Assembly (NCBI RefSeq): GCF_002733955.1
Contig: NZ_NVXQ01000023.1
Location: 101,498 to 165,497, forward strand
From: Hoeflea sp.
Lineage (GTDB): Bacteria; Pseudomonadota; Alphaproteobacteria; Rhizobiales; Rhizobiaceae
Reading direction: 5' to 3'
DNA: 64,000 bases
Shown here: one piece after another, positions 25,600 through 35,260 of the stretch
Numbering within the stretch: the stretch's first letter is position 1
Layout of the letters: each line of letters opens with the position of its first letter
Translations under genes and position numbers: made by a program
The notes under the pieces: generated by a model
Database searches by the model: none
What the model was told of the DNA's origin: nothing
Seen by the model: the letters and a program-made list of their open reading frames with translations, nothing else

Positions 25600-26400
25600 T
25601 CAGGCTTTTGGAACCGGCCTTTGAACAAGCTCGAGAAGGCCCTTGAGGATGTACTCGTTGCCCGCCGCGACCGAGCGACTGCCGAACATGTCGGTACCGC
25701 CCTTGGTGTCGGAGACAAATCCGCCGGCTTCGCGGATCAGCAGGATGCCCGCAGCCATGTCCCATGGCTCGAGCGGTGTTTCCCAGAATCCGTCAAGCCT
25801 GCCGGCTGCGACATACGCCAGATCAAGCGCGGCAGCACCCATGCGGCGAATGCCGGCGCATTCGCCCATGACGTGGCGCAGTTCCACCAGGAATTTGCCG
25901 TGATGGCCGCGTCCGAGATGCGGAACGCCGGTGCCGATCACCGCGTCCGACATCGCCTTGCGGCCGGCGACCCGGAGACGGCGGTCATTGAGGAACGCCC
26001 CGCCACCGCGCTCGGCGGTGTAGAGTTCATCCGTCGACGGATTGTAGATGACGCTGGCCACGATCTCGCCGTTGCGCTCAAGCGCAATGGAAACCGCAAA
26101 ATGCGGCATGCCGTGCAGGAAGTTCGTTGTGCCATCCAGCGGATCGACGATCCAACGGTGCGCACCGTCGGTGCCTTTTTCTTCCGTGCTTTCCTCACCC
26201 ATGAAACCATAGGTCGGGCGCGCCCGCATCAACTCGGTCTTGATGATGGTTTCAGCCTTGCGGTCCGCCTGGCTGACATAGTCGCCCGGCCCCTTGAGCG
26301 AGACCTGCAGGTTCTGCACTTCACCGAAATCCCGCGCAAGCGAGCGTCCGGCTTTCAGCGCCGACTGAACCATTACATTGAGAAGGGCTGAACGCGCCAT
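25600..26400 (-). CDS. suhB: Inositol monophosphatase family protein
   Basis: A 266-aa Mg- and Li-sensitive phosphatase-fold protein. Motif A is WIVDPLDGTTNFLHGMPHFAVSIAL (about 84-108), a GEES-like GEEST precedes it (about 68-72), and motif B is EPWDMAAGILLIREAGG (about 210-226). Members hydrolyse myo-inositol-1-phosphate or related sugar phosphates, and SuhB also affects rRNA transcription in E. coli. Length is typical. It lies 91 nt downstream of efp on the same strand, so a shared transcript is possible. Confidence 0.92.
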   Translation of the reverse strand: MARSALLNVMVQSALKAGRSLARDFGEVQNLQVSLKGPGDYVSQADRKAETIIKTELMRARPTYGFMGEESTEEKGTDGAHRWIVDPLDGTTNFLHGMPHFAVSIALERNGEIVASVIYNPSTDELYTAERGGGAFLNDRRLRVAGRKAMSDAVIGTGVPHLGRGHHGKFLVELRHVMGECAGIRRMGAAALDLAYVAAGRLDGFWETPLEPWDMAAGILLIREAGGFVSDTKGGTDMFGSRSVAAGNEYILKGLLELVQRPVPKA

Positions 26401-26491
26401 CTGTCTTATTCCTTGGTGTCGGCGGCGCGGCGGCCATGGCCGTCCTGCGCCGGTGTCTCAGGGCTCGAAACGAACTGCGGTCGCGGCGGGC

Positions 26492-27055
26492 TTAGTCAGC
26501 CCGGCGCAGATAGGTCAGTTCATTGGTGTCCACGATCACCCGTTCGCCAGCCGAGATAAACGGCGGCACCAGGATGCGCACACCATTTTCCAGCGTTGCG
26601 GGCTTGTAGGACGATGCCGCCGTCTGGCCCTTGACCACCGGATCGGCTTCCGCAATTTCCAGCGTGACATGGTCCGGCAGGGCAATGCCGATCGGCCGCT
26701 CTTCGTGCAGCTCGACAGTGACCATCATGCCATCCTGCAGGAAGGCGCGGCGGTCGCCGACAAAGTCCTTCTGCAGTTCAAGCTGTTCGTAGCTTTCCAG
26801 ATCCATGAACACCAGGGCATCACCCTGCTCGTAAAGGAACTGGAAGTCCTTCTGCTCGAGCCGGATGCGTTCAACCGTCTCCGAGGCCCGGAAGCGCTCG
26901 TTGAGCTTGGTGCCGTCGATGAGGTTTTTCATCTCGACCTGGTTGAAGGCGCCGCCCTTGCCAGGCTTCACAGCATTGGTTTTCACCACTGCCCACAGGC
27001 CGCCATTGTGCTCGAGCACGTTGCCGGGGCGAATTTCGTTTCCGTTGATTTTCAT
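26492..27055 (-). CDS. efp: Elongation factor P
   Basis: A 187-aa EF-P, which relieves ribosome stalling at polyproline. It starts [16 protein letters not shown]; the modification loop is [11 protein letters not shown] with Lys33, the residue beta-lysylated by EpmA in enterobacteria. The final signature region ([18 protein letters not shown]) is intact. ATG 27055 gives the standard N-terminus; an upstream in-frame start at 27073 is less likely. No epmA or epmB is in the window. Confidence 0.95.
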   Translation of the reverse strand: MKINGNEIRPGNVLEHNGGLWAVVKTNAVKPGKGGAFNQVEMKNLIDGTKLNERFRASETVERIRLEQKDFQFLYEQGDALVFMDLESYEQLELQKDFVGDRRAFLQDGMMVTVELHEERPIGIALPDHVTLEIAEADPVVKGQTAASSYKPATLENGVRILVPPFISAGERVIVDTNELTYLRRAD

Positions 27056-27177
27056 GAGAGCGTTCCGCGTCAAGCTTTGTCCGGGCCCGGTATTCGGCCC
27101 CGCTTGGCGGCCTCAAGACCACAAATAGCGCAGCTTTTCAAGTCTGAGCCGTGGCCCGGCCGCCTCAATGCCCTGAA

Positions 27178-28143
27178 TCATTGCTTTCCGAACTTGTTTG
27201 CAGCCTCGAGCGCCTGCTTTTGTTCGTCCTCGGTCAAACCCTGGTAGAAATCGTCGAGCGTCCGGTCGTCATAGCCGGCACGCCGCGAAAGAATATACCA
27301 CTTGCCTGCCTCGACCGGATCACCTTTGGTTCCAATTGCGTTGATGTGCAGCACCGCCATCCGGTTCTGCGCCACCACATTGCCACGCGTTGCGGCAACC
27401 TCCATCCAGTGGAACCCGGCCTCGTAGTCCTTCGGGCCGCCGACCCCGTCAATCAGCCAGATGGCGTAATCGAGCTGCGCCGTATCATATCCGGCACGCG
27501 CAGCCTTCTCCATCAGCTCCCGTGCCTTGGCCCGCTTTGCGTCGGAAACCCCGTCCGTGTTGTGATAGATTTGTGCCAGCGCATATTGGGCATCGGCGAC
27601 ACCCTGTTCGGCAGCCTTCTCGAAATAGGGCAGCGCTTCGAAGATCCCGGCATCACCGGGTTTTTGCGACACCAGGAACTGTGCGTGATTGAACTGCGCA
27701 AACGCGTTGCCGGCGTCCGCAGCCTTCTTCATCAGTTCTCCGGCCTTGTCCTCGTCGGCCTCGACATATCTTCCCTCGAGCAGCATCAGCCCGTATTTGA
27801 ACTGCGCCGACGCATCGCCACCTTCGGCGGCCTGCTTGTACCAGAAGGCTGCACTGTCCATATCGCGCGCGACGCCCAGCCCGCTGGCAAAAAGTTCAGC
27901 AACCAGCGTCTGCGCGGCCGGATCTCCCAATTGCGCGCGTGGCACGGCCAGTTCCATCGCTGTGAGATAGTAACCGCGCTGAAACGCACCGAAGGCCCGC
28001 AAGGTGGCATCATTGGCGGCTTCCACCTGCTTCGTTTCTGCGGTCGTTGCGGTTTCGCCCTCGCTACTTTGAGCGAACGAAGCTCCACCCGGCAGCACGA
28101 GCGCCAGCACCAAGGGCAACAATCGGGATGATCGGAAAATCAT
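27178..28143 (-). CDS. Exported Sel1-like repeat protein
   Basis: A 321-aa periplasmic protein: signal peptide MIFRSSRLLPLVLALVLPGGASFA, then about six Sel1-like repeats (GDPAAQTLVAELFASGLGVA, GDASAQFKYGLMLLEGRYV, GNAFAQFNHAQFLVS, GVADAQYALAQIYHNTDGV and later copies). Such repeats are protein-binding solenoids; no catalytic motif is seen. ATG 28143 is chosen because AGGATGG lies 6 nt before it. It is 49 nt downstream of the ThiE-like gene on the same strand and probably shares its transcript. Confidence 0.82.
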   Translation of the reverse strand: MIFRSSRLLPLVLALVLPGGASFAQSSEGETATTAETKQVEAANDATLRAFGAFQRGYYLTAMELAVPRAQLGDPAAQTLVAELFASGLGVARDMDSAAFWYKQAAEGGDASAQFKYGLMLLEGRYVEADEDKAGELMKKAADAGNAFAQFNHAQFLVSQKPGDAGIFEALPYFEKAAEQGVADAQYALAQIYHNTDGVSDAKRAKARELMEKAARAGYDTAQLDYAIWLIDGVGGPKDYEAGFHWMEVAATRGNVVAQNRMAVLHINAIGTKGDPVEAGKWYILSRRAGYDDRTLDDFYQGLTEDEQKQALEAANKFGKQ

Positions 28144-28192
28144 GAAAACCATCCTGCGGCAGGTCAAAATGTCTGGCTCTGATACTGGCCCA

Positions 28193-28846
28193 TTATTTCC
28201 CCAACCGTGGCGCTTTTTCGTCGAGTACGGCATTGATTTCCGCGACGATACGCGCGGCATCGGCCGGATCGGCAAAAACAGCCTTCGAAAACACGATGAA
28301 TTCGGCCCGTGTCTGCGCCATCTCTTCCACAAACGCGGTGCTGGTCCCACCCATCAGCAGACAGGGTATTTCGATCATGTCGGCCCACCATTCCGCCAGC
28401 GCCATGTTCTTGGAGTGCGGCTCCGGCTTGATGTCGCCGTCAATCGAGCCGAAGATAACATAATCCGGCTGGGCTTCACCGATCGACAGCGCCGCATGGC
28501 GCTCGCGCGCATTGCCGCCGCCGACGATCAGACCGGGAGCGTATTTGTCGATGGCTTCAGCCATGGCGGTGGGGCCGGCCTCCAGATGCATTCCGTCAGA
28601 GCGCACCCGACCGGCCACCCTGGAATCCCCCGCCACCAGTGCAGCAGCCCCGGCATCCTGTACGACCGGAACCAGCGCCTCGCAGCGTTTCTGAAAGCTC
28701 TTCTCGTCCAGACCGTGCTGCGGAATGATGACGGACGCCACGTCGCCGCCGCGAAGCGCATCCCCCACCACCGCGGCAAGCTGGCTCGCGTCTGCAATAT
28801 CGGGTATCACGAGGACAAGACGGCAACGGTCGATCGGGTCAGTCAT
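28193..28846 (-). CDS. ThiE-like (thiamine phosphate synthase fold) protein
   Basis: A 217-aa TIM-barrel protein resembling the rhizobial second ThiE-like family. Segments: RCRLVLVIPDI at the start, a GDSRVAGRVRSDGMHLE strand (about 92-108) equivalent to the ThiE GDR..A..VGADGVHLG motif, and PDYVIFGSIDGDIK (about 142-155) matching DYVxxGPxF. Phosphate-binding residues are partly altered and no other thiamine gene or TPP riboswitch is nearby, so activity in thiamine synthesis is doubtful. ATG 28846 is used. It is divergent from the sulfite-exporter-family gene. Confidence 0.72.
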   Translation of the reverse strand: MTDPIDRCRLVLVIPDIADASQLAAVVGDALRGGDVASVIIPQHGLDEKSFQKRCEALVPVVQDAGAAALVAGDSRVAGRVRSDGMHLEAGPTAMAEAIDKYAPGLIVGGGNARERHAALSIGEAQPDYVIFGSIDGDIKPEPHSKNMALAEWWADMIEIPCLLMGGTSTAFVEEMAQTRAEFIVFSKAVFADPADAARIVAEINAVLDEKAPRLGK

Positions 28847-28941
28847 CAGAAGAATTCCTGTCAGGGCCAGCGCTGAAAGCCGATATGGCCAATTCGCTGC
28901 AAACGGGATAGACCGGCGCGGCACAAGGATCAACAGCCGCG

Positions 28942-29718
28942 ATGATGACAGACCCCTTCTTCTATGCCGCCGCCATACCGGCGGTCATCATGGTTGGCCT
29001 CTCGAAGGGCGGTTTCGGCGGCGCCATGGCGCTGATGGGGGTGCCGTTGATGGCACTGGCCATATCCCCGGTCCAAGCCGCTGCAATCCTGCTGCCGATT
29101 CTCATCGTCATGGACATTGTCAGCCTCTGGACATGGCGAAGCCATTCGGACACCCGCACACTGACCATCATGGTGCCCGGGGCGCTGATCGGCATCACCA
29201 TCGGCTGGGCAACGGCCGCGTGGGTCACCGCCCCGATGATACGGCTTGTCGTTGGCGCCGTCGCGCTCTGGTTCGTCTGGCGCTACCTGGTTCAGCGCCT
29301 CGCCGATGCCCGCAATGGCGGTGAACAGAAGCCGCACGGCCACAATACGGCAAGGGGCATGCTCTGGGGCACCCTCGCCGGCTTCACCAGTTTCGTCTCC
29401 CATGCCGGCGGACCGCCCTACCAGATCTACGCCTTGCCGCTGCGACAGGATCCGAAGACCTACACCGGGACCAGCGTCCGTTTCTTCGCCATCATCAATG
29501 CGATCAAGCTGGTGCCCTATTTCGCCCTCGGGCAGTTTGACGCGACCAATCTGTCCACCTCGCTGGCACTTGCGCCGCTGGCGCCGGTGGCGACCCTGGC
29601 CGGTGCCTATATCGTAAGGCGCATGAAACCCGATATCTTCTACCCCTTCATGTACTTCATGGTGCTGCTGGCAGCCTTGAAGCTGATCTGGGACGGTGCC
29701 GTTCATCTATTGGCGTGA
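28942..29718 (+). CDS. TauE/SafE (TSUP) family membrane transporter
   Basis: A 258-aa integral membrane protein with about eight helices. The family pattern GLSKGGFGGAMALMGVPLMALAI (about 19-41) and the repeated half SFVSHAGGPPYQIYALP (about 152-168) identify TSUP (sulfite exporter TauE/SafE). Members move sulfite, sulfoacetate or other organosulfonates; substrate here is unknown. It is divergent from the ThiE-like gene and 67 nt upstream of the acyl-CoA synthetase, which may share its transcript. Confidence 0.88.
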   Translation: MMTDPFFYAAAIPAVIMVGLSKGGFGGAMALMGVPLMALAISPVQAAAILLPILIVMDIVSLWTWRSHSDTRTLTIMVPGALIGITIGWATAAWVTAPMIRLVVGAVALWFVWRYLVQRLADARNGGEQKPHGHNTARGMLWGTLAGFTSFVSHAGGPPYQIYALPLRQDPKTYTGTSVRFFAIINAIKLVPYFALGQFDATNLSTSLALAPLAPVATLAGAYIVRRMKPDIFYPFMYFMVLLAALKLIWDGAVHLLA

Positions 29719-29785
29719 TGACAAGTTCGCATTCAGGTGATTTGATGCGGGCAATGTGTGAGACATTCTGCATGGGAATTCGATC

Positions 29786-31438
29786 TTGAGCGCCAACCCC
29801 TATGAAACCGACCTCGACCGCAACCCGGCCAACTATCAGCCGCTGACGCCGCTGGCGCATCTGGAACGGGCAGCCCTGATCCACCCCGATCACGTGGCCA
29901 TTATCCACGGCGCCATGCGGATGAGCTATGGCCGGTTTCTCGAGCGCTCCAAGCAACTCGCCAACGCCCTCTCAGCCATGGGCCTCACCAAGGGCGATAC
30001 CGTCTCCGCCATGCTGTCGAACACGCCGGCGATGCTCGAAGCTCACCACGGTGTGCCAATGATTGGCGCGGTGCTGCATTCGATCAACACCAGGCTTGAT
30101 GCCCCGGCCATCGCCTTCCAGCTTGATCACGCCGACTGCAAGCTGCTGATCGTCGACCGCGAGTTCTCCGCAGTCATCGCCGAAGCCCTGAGCCTCGCCA
30201 AGGCCACGCCGGTAGTGATCGATTATGACGACCCCGAGTATCCCGATGACGCGCCGTTCCCGAAGGGCGAGCGCATCGGCACATATGACTATGAGGAATT
30301 TGTCCAGTCCGCCTCCGCCGATTTCACCCGGAGCCTGCCGGACGACGAGTGGGAAGCGGTCTCGCTGAATTACACCTCCGGCACCACCGGAAATCCAAAG
30401 GGTGTGGTCTATCATCATCGCGGTGCGGCGATGATGGGCTATTCCAATGTGATCGCGTCGGGCATGGGCCGTCATCCGGTCTATCTGTGGACCCTGCCGA
30501 TGTTTCACTGCAATGGCTGGTGTTTTCCCTGGACCCTCGGCGTGGTCGGCGGCACCCATGTCTGCCTGCGCTGGGTCCGTGCCAAGGCGATGTATGACGC
30601 CATTGCCGACCATGGCGTGACCCATTTGTGTGGCGCGCCGATTGTCATGTCGACGCTGCTGAATGCGCCCGAAAACGAAAAACGCACATTTTCCCAGACC
30701 GTGAGTTTCAACACCGCGGCCGCGCCTCCGCCAGAAGCCGTTCTCGCCGGCATGGCCGATGCGGGGTTCGAGGTTGTCCATCTCTATGGTCTGACCGAGA
30801 CCTATGGGCCCGCCGTCGTCAACGAATGGAAGCGGGAATGGCTGGAGCTTGATCGCGGTGCCCAGACCACCAAGAAGGCCCGTCAGGGGGTGCGCTATCC
30901 GGCGCTCGAAAACCTGGCCGTGATGAACCCCGAAACGATGGAGAGGGTACCGGCCGACGGCGAAACCATAGGCGAGGTCATGTTCCGCGGCAATATCGTC
31001 ATGAAGGGCTACCTGAAGAACCCCGACGCCAGCCGGGAAGCCTTCCGCGGCGGCTGGTTTCACTCCGGAGACCTCGGCGTCATGCACCCCGACGGCTATC
31101 TGCAGCTCAAGGACCGGTCAAAGGACATCATCATATCGGGCGGCGAGAACATCTCGTCGATCGAGGTCGAGGACGCCCTTTACAAGCATCCCGGCATCCT
31201 GGCCGCTGCCGTGGTGGCAAAGCCCGACGACAAGTGGGGCGAAACCCCCTGCGCCTTCGTCGAACTCAGACCCGGCTACAGTCTCAGCGAAGACGAGGTG
31301 ATCGAACATTGCCGTGGGTTGCTGGCCCGCTTCAAGTGTCCGCGCACCGTGATTTTCCACGAGGTTCCCAAGACCTCGACCGGCAAGATCCAGAAATATT
31401 TGCTCCGCGACCAGGCTAAGGCACTCAAGCCGTCCTGA
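29786..31438 (+). CDS. Acyl-CoA synthetase (AMP-forming)
   Basis: A 550-aa ANL-superfamily ligase. The P-loop LNYTSGTTGNPKGVVYHHRG (about 191-210), VHLYGLTETYGP (about 330-341), the hinge region GWFHSGDLGVMHPDGYLQLKDRSKDIII (about 417-444) and catalytic K in STGKIQKYLLR (about 530-540) are all present. It activates a carboxylic acid as acyl-AMP, then acyl-CoA. The sequence type resembles medium-chain AlkK or 3-methylmercaptopropionyl-CoA ligase (DmdB); which one cannot be told. The start is TTG 29786, with GGGAA about 10 nt upstream; the nearby ATG is out of frame. Confidence 0.9.
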   Translation: MSANPYETDLDRNPANYQPLTPLAHLERAALIHPDHVAIIHGAMRMSYGRFLERSKQLANALSAMGLTKGDTVSAMLSNTPAMLEAHHGVPMIGAVLHSINTRLDAPAIAFQLDHADCKLLIVDREFSAVIAEALSLAKATPVVIDYDDPEYPDDAPFPKGERIGTYDYEEFVQSASADFTRSLPDDEWEAVSLNYTSGTTGNPKGVVYHHRGAAMMGYSNVIASGMGRHPVYLWTLPMFHCNGWCFPWTLGVVGGTHVCLRWVRAKAMYDAIADHGVTHLCGAPIVMSTLLNAPENEKRTFSQTVSFNTAAAPPPEAVLAGMADAGFEVVHLYGLTETYGPAVVNEWKREWLELDRGAQTTKKARQGVRYPALENLAVMNPETMERVPADGETIGEVMFRGNIVMKGYLKNPDASREAFRGGWFHSGDLGVMHPDGYLQLKDRSKDIIISGGENISSIEVEDALYKHPGILAAAVVAKPDDKWGETPCAFVELRPGYSLSEDEVIEHCRGLLARFKCPRTVIFHEVPKTSTGKIQKYLLRDQAKALKPS

Positions 31439-31596
31439 ACGGGCTTTGCACAGAGATGATGCGCTGCACCTGATGAAGAGTTGCGCCTATTCTTCAGGCG
31501 GGCCTGTCAAAATGTGTGTGACATCAAGAATAACGCGACGCGTGCAGCGCACACAAAAGACTTGCCGCTCTGAAATCTTTTATTTAGCTTGCCAGC

Positions 31597-31854
31597 ATGA
31601 CCATGGATGCTTTTCAAGCCATAGCCGATCCCAACAGGCGCTATCTTCTGGAGGAGCTGCGTCGGCAGCCACGTACGGTCAACGAATTGGCGGAAGGCTT
31701 GCCCATCAGCAGGCCGGCGGTCTCGCAGCACCTCAAGGCGCTTCTGGAAAGCAAGCTCGTGACCGTGGAAAACCAGGGCACCCGGCGGATCTACACGGTG
31801 CGCACCGATGGGTTCATGCACCTCAACCTGTGGGTCGACCAGTTCTGGTCCTGA
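31597..31854 (+). CDS. ArsR-family winged-helix repressor
   Basis: An 85-aa ArsR/SmtB-type regulator: DAFQAIADPNRRYLLEELRRQPRTVNELA, then recognition helix SRPAVSQHLKALLESKLV (about 38-55) and a beta wing (VTVENQGTRRIYTV). No metal-binding cysteine cluster is seen, so it is of the non-metal SdpR/BigR-like kind. A TGTCA-N9-TGACA inverted repeat about 80 nt upstream (about 31504-31522) could be its own operator. Usual partners (SRPBCC protein) are absent downstream. Confidence 0.85.
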   Translation: MTMDAFQAIADPNRRYLLEELRRQPRTVNELAEGLPISRPAVSQHLKALLESKLVTVENQGTRRIYTVRTDGFMHLNLWVDQFWS

Positions 31855-31973
31855 TCAGGACGATGTACCGGCAAAAGCGTCTGGCACCCCCGTAAAGAAC
31901 GCCGCCAGCCTGGCCGTGTCCTTGTCCTTTAATTCTGTCCTCTCGGATCTCGAAGCCAAGGCTTTCCGAAACG

Positions 31974-32002
31974 AAAAAGGCGCAGGAGAAACTCCCGCGC
32001 CT
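31974..32002 (-). terminator. Intrinsic terminator after the minus-strand DUF465 gene
   Basis: On the minus strand AGGCGC..GGAG and CTCC..GCGCCT form a stem with one mismatch, followed by TTTTT. It lies 27 nt past the DUF465 stop. The interval 31855-31973 shows nothing else. Confidence 0.78.
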
Positions 32003-32028
32003 GTCATGATCGTGTCATGCAAATCTGG

Positions 32029-32205
32029 TCAGTGTTGGGTCTCGGCTCTCAGGCGGTTGATCTCATCCTTGAGCCGGAGCTTGCGCCGTTTGATATCCAC
32101 AATCATCTCGTCGTGAACGGAGGGTTGGGATTGCACCGTGCGGAGTTCGGCCTCCAGTTCGCCATGCTTTTTCTCAAGTGTGGCAAGGTGAGCATCAATC
32201 GACAT
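32029..32205 (-). CDS. DUF465 (YdcH-like) small protein, 58 aa
   Basis: A 58-aa coiled-coil protein: MSIDAHLATLEKKHGELEAE followed by a proline break (SQPSVHDEM) and a basic second helix IVDIKRRKLRLKDEINRL. The helix-turn-helix hairpin with K-RRKL-LKDEI is the DUF465/YdcH pattern. Function unknown. AGGAGTCG precedes the ATG, and it has its own terminator. It is divergent from a second DUF465 gene at 32419, so the two may share a control region. Confidence 0.88.
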   Translation of the reverse strand: MSIDAHLATLEKKHGELEAELRTVQSQPSVHDEMIVDIKRRKLRLKDEINRLRAETQH

Positions 32206-32418
32206 AAGCGACTCCTTGGTTGGAATGCGCCAGCGCCGGAACGCCGGTGCAAATCGTTAGTGGACGCTAATGAGTGTGCCACGGCTTTTCCGATTTGTCG
32301 AAGATGATTTCTTCAACAGGGATAACTTCCCGTTACACCTGTTTTTATGGTACGAGCCCGCCCAGACACCTAGTCGGGCCAGGCGCACCGGCAGGATGCG
32401 TTTAACGGGGAAAACTGC

Positions 32419-32622
32419 ATGTCCAATCAGGAACAGGCGGAGCTTCGCATGCTGGTGGCGCGTTTGCGCCATGAGCACGAGGACTTTGACGCCGCCATCA
32501 ATGCAATGATTCAAGTTGGCTGTGACCAATTGCGCGTTCAGCGGATGAAGAAGAAGAAACTGGCGATCAAGGACAAGATCATCGAGATCGAAGACCAGAT
32601 CATACCGGATATCATTGCCTGA
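32419..32622 (+). CDS. DUF465 (YdcH-like) small protein, 67 aa
   Basis: A 67-aa relative of the protein encoded divergently at 32029-32205. It has [17 protein letters not shown] in the first helix and [27 protein letters not shown] in the second. The conserved [17 protein letters not shown] matches the DUF465 signature. Function unknown. It is 14 nt upstream of purE on the same strand, so it may be the first gene of a DUF465-purE-purK operon. Confidence 0.88.
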   Translation: MSNQEQAELRMLVARLRHEHEDFDAAINAMIQVGCDQLRVQRMKKKKLAIKDKIIEIEDQIIPDIIA

Positions 32623-32636
32623 CCGGGGAGCGACCC

Positions 32637-33133
<497 letters not shown>

Positions 33134-33137
<4 letters not shown>

Positions 33138-34231
33138 ACACCGAAGCGCTCGCACCCGGATCCTTCATCGGGATCATCGGCGGTGGCCAGTTGGGACGCA
33201 TGCTCGCCATGGCGGCTGCTCGATTGGGTTACAGAACCATTGTTCTGGAACCCGACAGCAATGCACCGGCGGCCCAGGTCGCCAACACCCAGATCGTTGC
33301 TGACTATGATGACCCGGCAGCACTTCAGCAATTGGCCGATCTCTGCGACGTCGTCACCTACGAGTTCGAGAATGTTCCGGTGAAGGCCGTTCAATGGCTT
33401 GAATCCCGCGTTCCCGTCAGGCCCGGCTCGAAGGCGCTGGAAGTCGCCCAGGACCGGCTGATGGAAAAGGCCATGGCGCGCGAGCTCGGCGCAGAGACCG
33501 CGCTGTTTTCTGCCGTCGCCAACCGGCCCGACCTCGACGCGGCGATCGAGACCACCGGTCTGCCGGCTGTCCTGAAAACCACCCGTCTCGGCTATGACGG
33601 CAAGGGGCAGGCCAAGCTGGTCCGACCCGAGGACGCCGACACGGCTTTTGCAGCCATGCAGGGCCAGATGGCGATCCTGGAATCCTTCGTCCATTTCGAG
33701 TGCGAGGTCTCCGTGATCGCCGCGCGCGGCCTGTCCGGTGAAGTGCGCGCCTTCGACGTTTCGGAAAACGTCCATCGCAATCACATCCTGCACACCTCCA
33801 CCGTGCCCTCAGGCCTCGGGTCCGAGGCGCAGTCCGAAGCCCTGAAGATTGCGTCTGCCATCGCGGCACACCTGGACTATGTCGGCGTTTTCGCGGTTGA
33901 GTTCTTTGCCGTCCGCGACAATGGCAGGCACCGGCTGCTGGTCAACGAGATCGCGCCGCGGGTGCACAATTCAGGCCACTGGACCGAAGCCGCCTGCGCC
34001 ATATCGCAGTTCGAGCAGCATATCCGCGCCATCGCCGGCCTGCCGCTCGGCAGCACTGAGCGCCATTCCGACTGCGTGATGGAGAATCTCATTGGTTCCG
34101 AAATCGACAAGGTCGCCGCTCTCGCCGCCGAGCCGAATGCGGTTTTGCATCTCTACGGCAAGGCAGAAGCCCGGCCCGGACGCAAAATGGGCCATGTCAC
34201 CAGGATCAGCGCCCGTTCCGAGCCTGTTTGA
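33134..34231 (+). CDS. purK: N5-carboxyaminoimidazole ribonucleotide synthase
   Basis: A 365-aa ATP-grasp enzyme making N5-CAIR from AIR, bicarbonate and ATP. N-terminal [22 protein letters not shown] (about 12-33), ATP-binding [16 protein letters not shown] (about 145-160), and metal site [25 protein letters not shown] (about 255-285) are intact. It overlaps purE by 4 nt and supplies its substrate. A short hairpin (34309) and an rpmJ promoter follow. Confidence 0.96.
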
Positions 34232-34264
34232 GCAGGAATGGGACGGGAAAAAGCGGTCCCGGAG

Positions 34265-34293
34265 TTGACAGCAAATGCCCGAGACGGTACATG
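34265..34293 (+). promoter_or_regulatory. Promoter upstream of rpmJ
   Basis: TTGACA (34265-34270) and TACATG (34288-34293) with 17-nt spacing, a near-consensus housekeeping promoter. It lies 88 nt upstream of rpmJ. Confidence 0.6.
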
Positions 34294-34308
34294 CCGTGCC
34301 AACCGATG

Positions 34309-34335
34309 AGCGCGTCCTATGGCTGGCGCGCTTTT
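34309..34335 (+). terminator. Hairpin with T run in the rpmJ leader
   Basis: AGCGCG (34309-34314) pairs with CGCGCT (34327-34332), followed by TTT. It sits downstream of the predicted rpmJ promoter, so it could end purK readthrough or attenuate rpmJ. The stem is only 6 bp. Confidence 0.4.
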
Positions 34336-34380
34336 GATTGAATAGGCGGCTTCGTCGCCCGAAACTCGCGGATCAGAACA

Positions 34381-34506
34381 ATGAAGATCAAGAATTCGCT
34401 TAAGGCGCTCAAAGCTCGTCACCGTGACAACCGTCTGGTTCGTCGCAAGGGTCGGGTTTACATCATCAACAAGCAGAACCCGCGCTTCAAGGCTCGCCAG
34501 GGCTGA
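34381..34506 (+). CDS. rpmJ: 50S ribosomal protein L36 (41 aa)
   Basis: A 41-aa L36 beginning [16 protein letters not shown] and ending [11 protein letters not shown], with [11 protein letters not shown] in the middle. It is the longer, cysteine-free form (YkgO type), so it does not use zinc, as with the L31 at 19267. The order of basic residues and the [11 protein letters not shown] core are unmistakable. It stands alone between purK and a TPR gene with its own promoter. Too short for most ORF cut-offs. Confidence 0.95.
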   Translation: MKIKNSLKALKARHRDNRLVRRKGRVYIINKQNPRFKARQG

Positions 34507-34576
34507 AGCCGAGGGCCGTCAGGCCTTCACCGAAATTTGCAATTGAAATTCGGCGCAGACGGTCTAGTTTTCCGTC

Positions 34577-35182
34577 ATGCGCCATTTTTCGTATGTCAAA
34601 TTTCTTTCCGGTATCGTTGCAGTTTTCGTCTGCGGCAGCACTGCCGGTTTCCCGGCTCAGGCCCAGACCTCGCCGGCAAGTCCGGCTGTCTCCACACAAT
34701 CAGCCAACACGCTCGATTCCCTGTTTGCCGATCTCAAGCGCGAGCGCGATGACAGGCAGGCCAAGCGAATCAGCGAACGCATCTGGGCCAAGTGGCGCGA
34801 TTCCGGCAGCGCCACCGCGAACCTTTTGATGCAGTGGGCCGACAAGGCTGTCTCGGACAAGAAGAATGGCCTGGCCCTCGACCTGCTTGATCAGGTTGTC
34901 GTGCTGATGCCCGACTACGCCGAAGGCTGGAACCGCAGGGCCACGCTGAACTACGCCATGGGCAGACACGCCAAGTCCATGTCCGATATCAGCCGCGTCC
35001 TGGCGCTCGAACCGCGCCATTTTGGCGCCATCTCGGGCATGGCAGCAATCCTTGCCGCATCCGGCAATGACGAGCTGGAAATGCGCGCTTGGGAGCAGGT
35101 GCTCGAGATCTACCCGGCCAACCGGCAGGCCCAGACGAGGCTTGGAGAACTGGCCGACAAACTGGCCGGCAGCAGGATCTGA
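34577..35182 (+). CDS. Exported tetratricopeptide-repeat protein
   Basis: A 201-aa protein with a signal peptide (hydrophobic to about residue 30, ending AQAQ). Two TPR-like helix pairs lie around residues 85-170: AVSDKKNGLALDLLDQVVVLMPDYAEGWNRRA and SMSDISRVLALEPRHFGAISGMAAILAASG. It shares PDYAEGWN-RA and the following HF-A-SGM pattern with the TPR protein at 944, so they are paralogues. Similar proteins are common in rhizobia; function unknown. A distal third helix pair ends near LEIYPANRQAQTRLGEL. Confidence 0.78.
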   Translation: MRHFSYVKFLSGIVAVFVCGSTAGFPAQAQTSPASPAVSTQSANTLDSLFADLKRERDDRQAKRISERIWAKWRDSGSATANLLMQWADKAVSDKKNGLALDLLDQVVVLMPDYAEGWNRRATLNYAMGRHAKSMSDISRVLALEPRHFGAISGMAAILAASGNDELEMRAWEQVLEIYPANRQAQTRLGELADKLAGSRI

Positions 35183-35260
35183 AACTTTCTCCCCACTTAT
35201 CCCGTAGCGGACAAGACAGGCTGTGCCTGCTTCTCACAAACCCGTTGGCACTGAACCCTC

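Noticed and set aside
28193..28846. True thiE with TPP riboswitch
   Set aside because: No TPP-aptamer-like sequence upstream and ThiE phosphate-site residues are altered, so it is called only ThiE-like.
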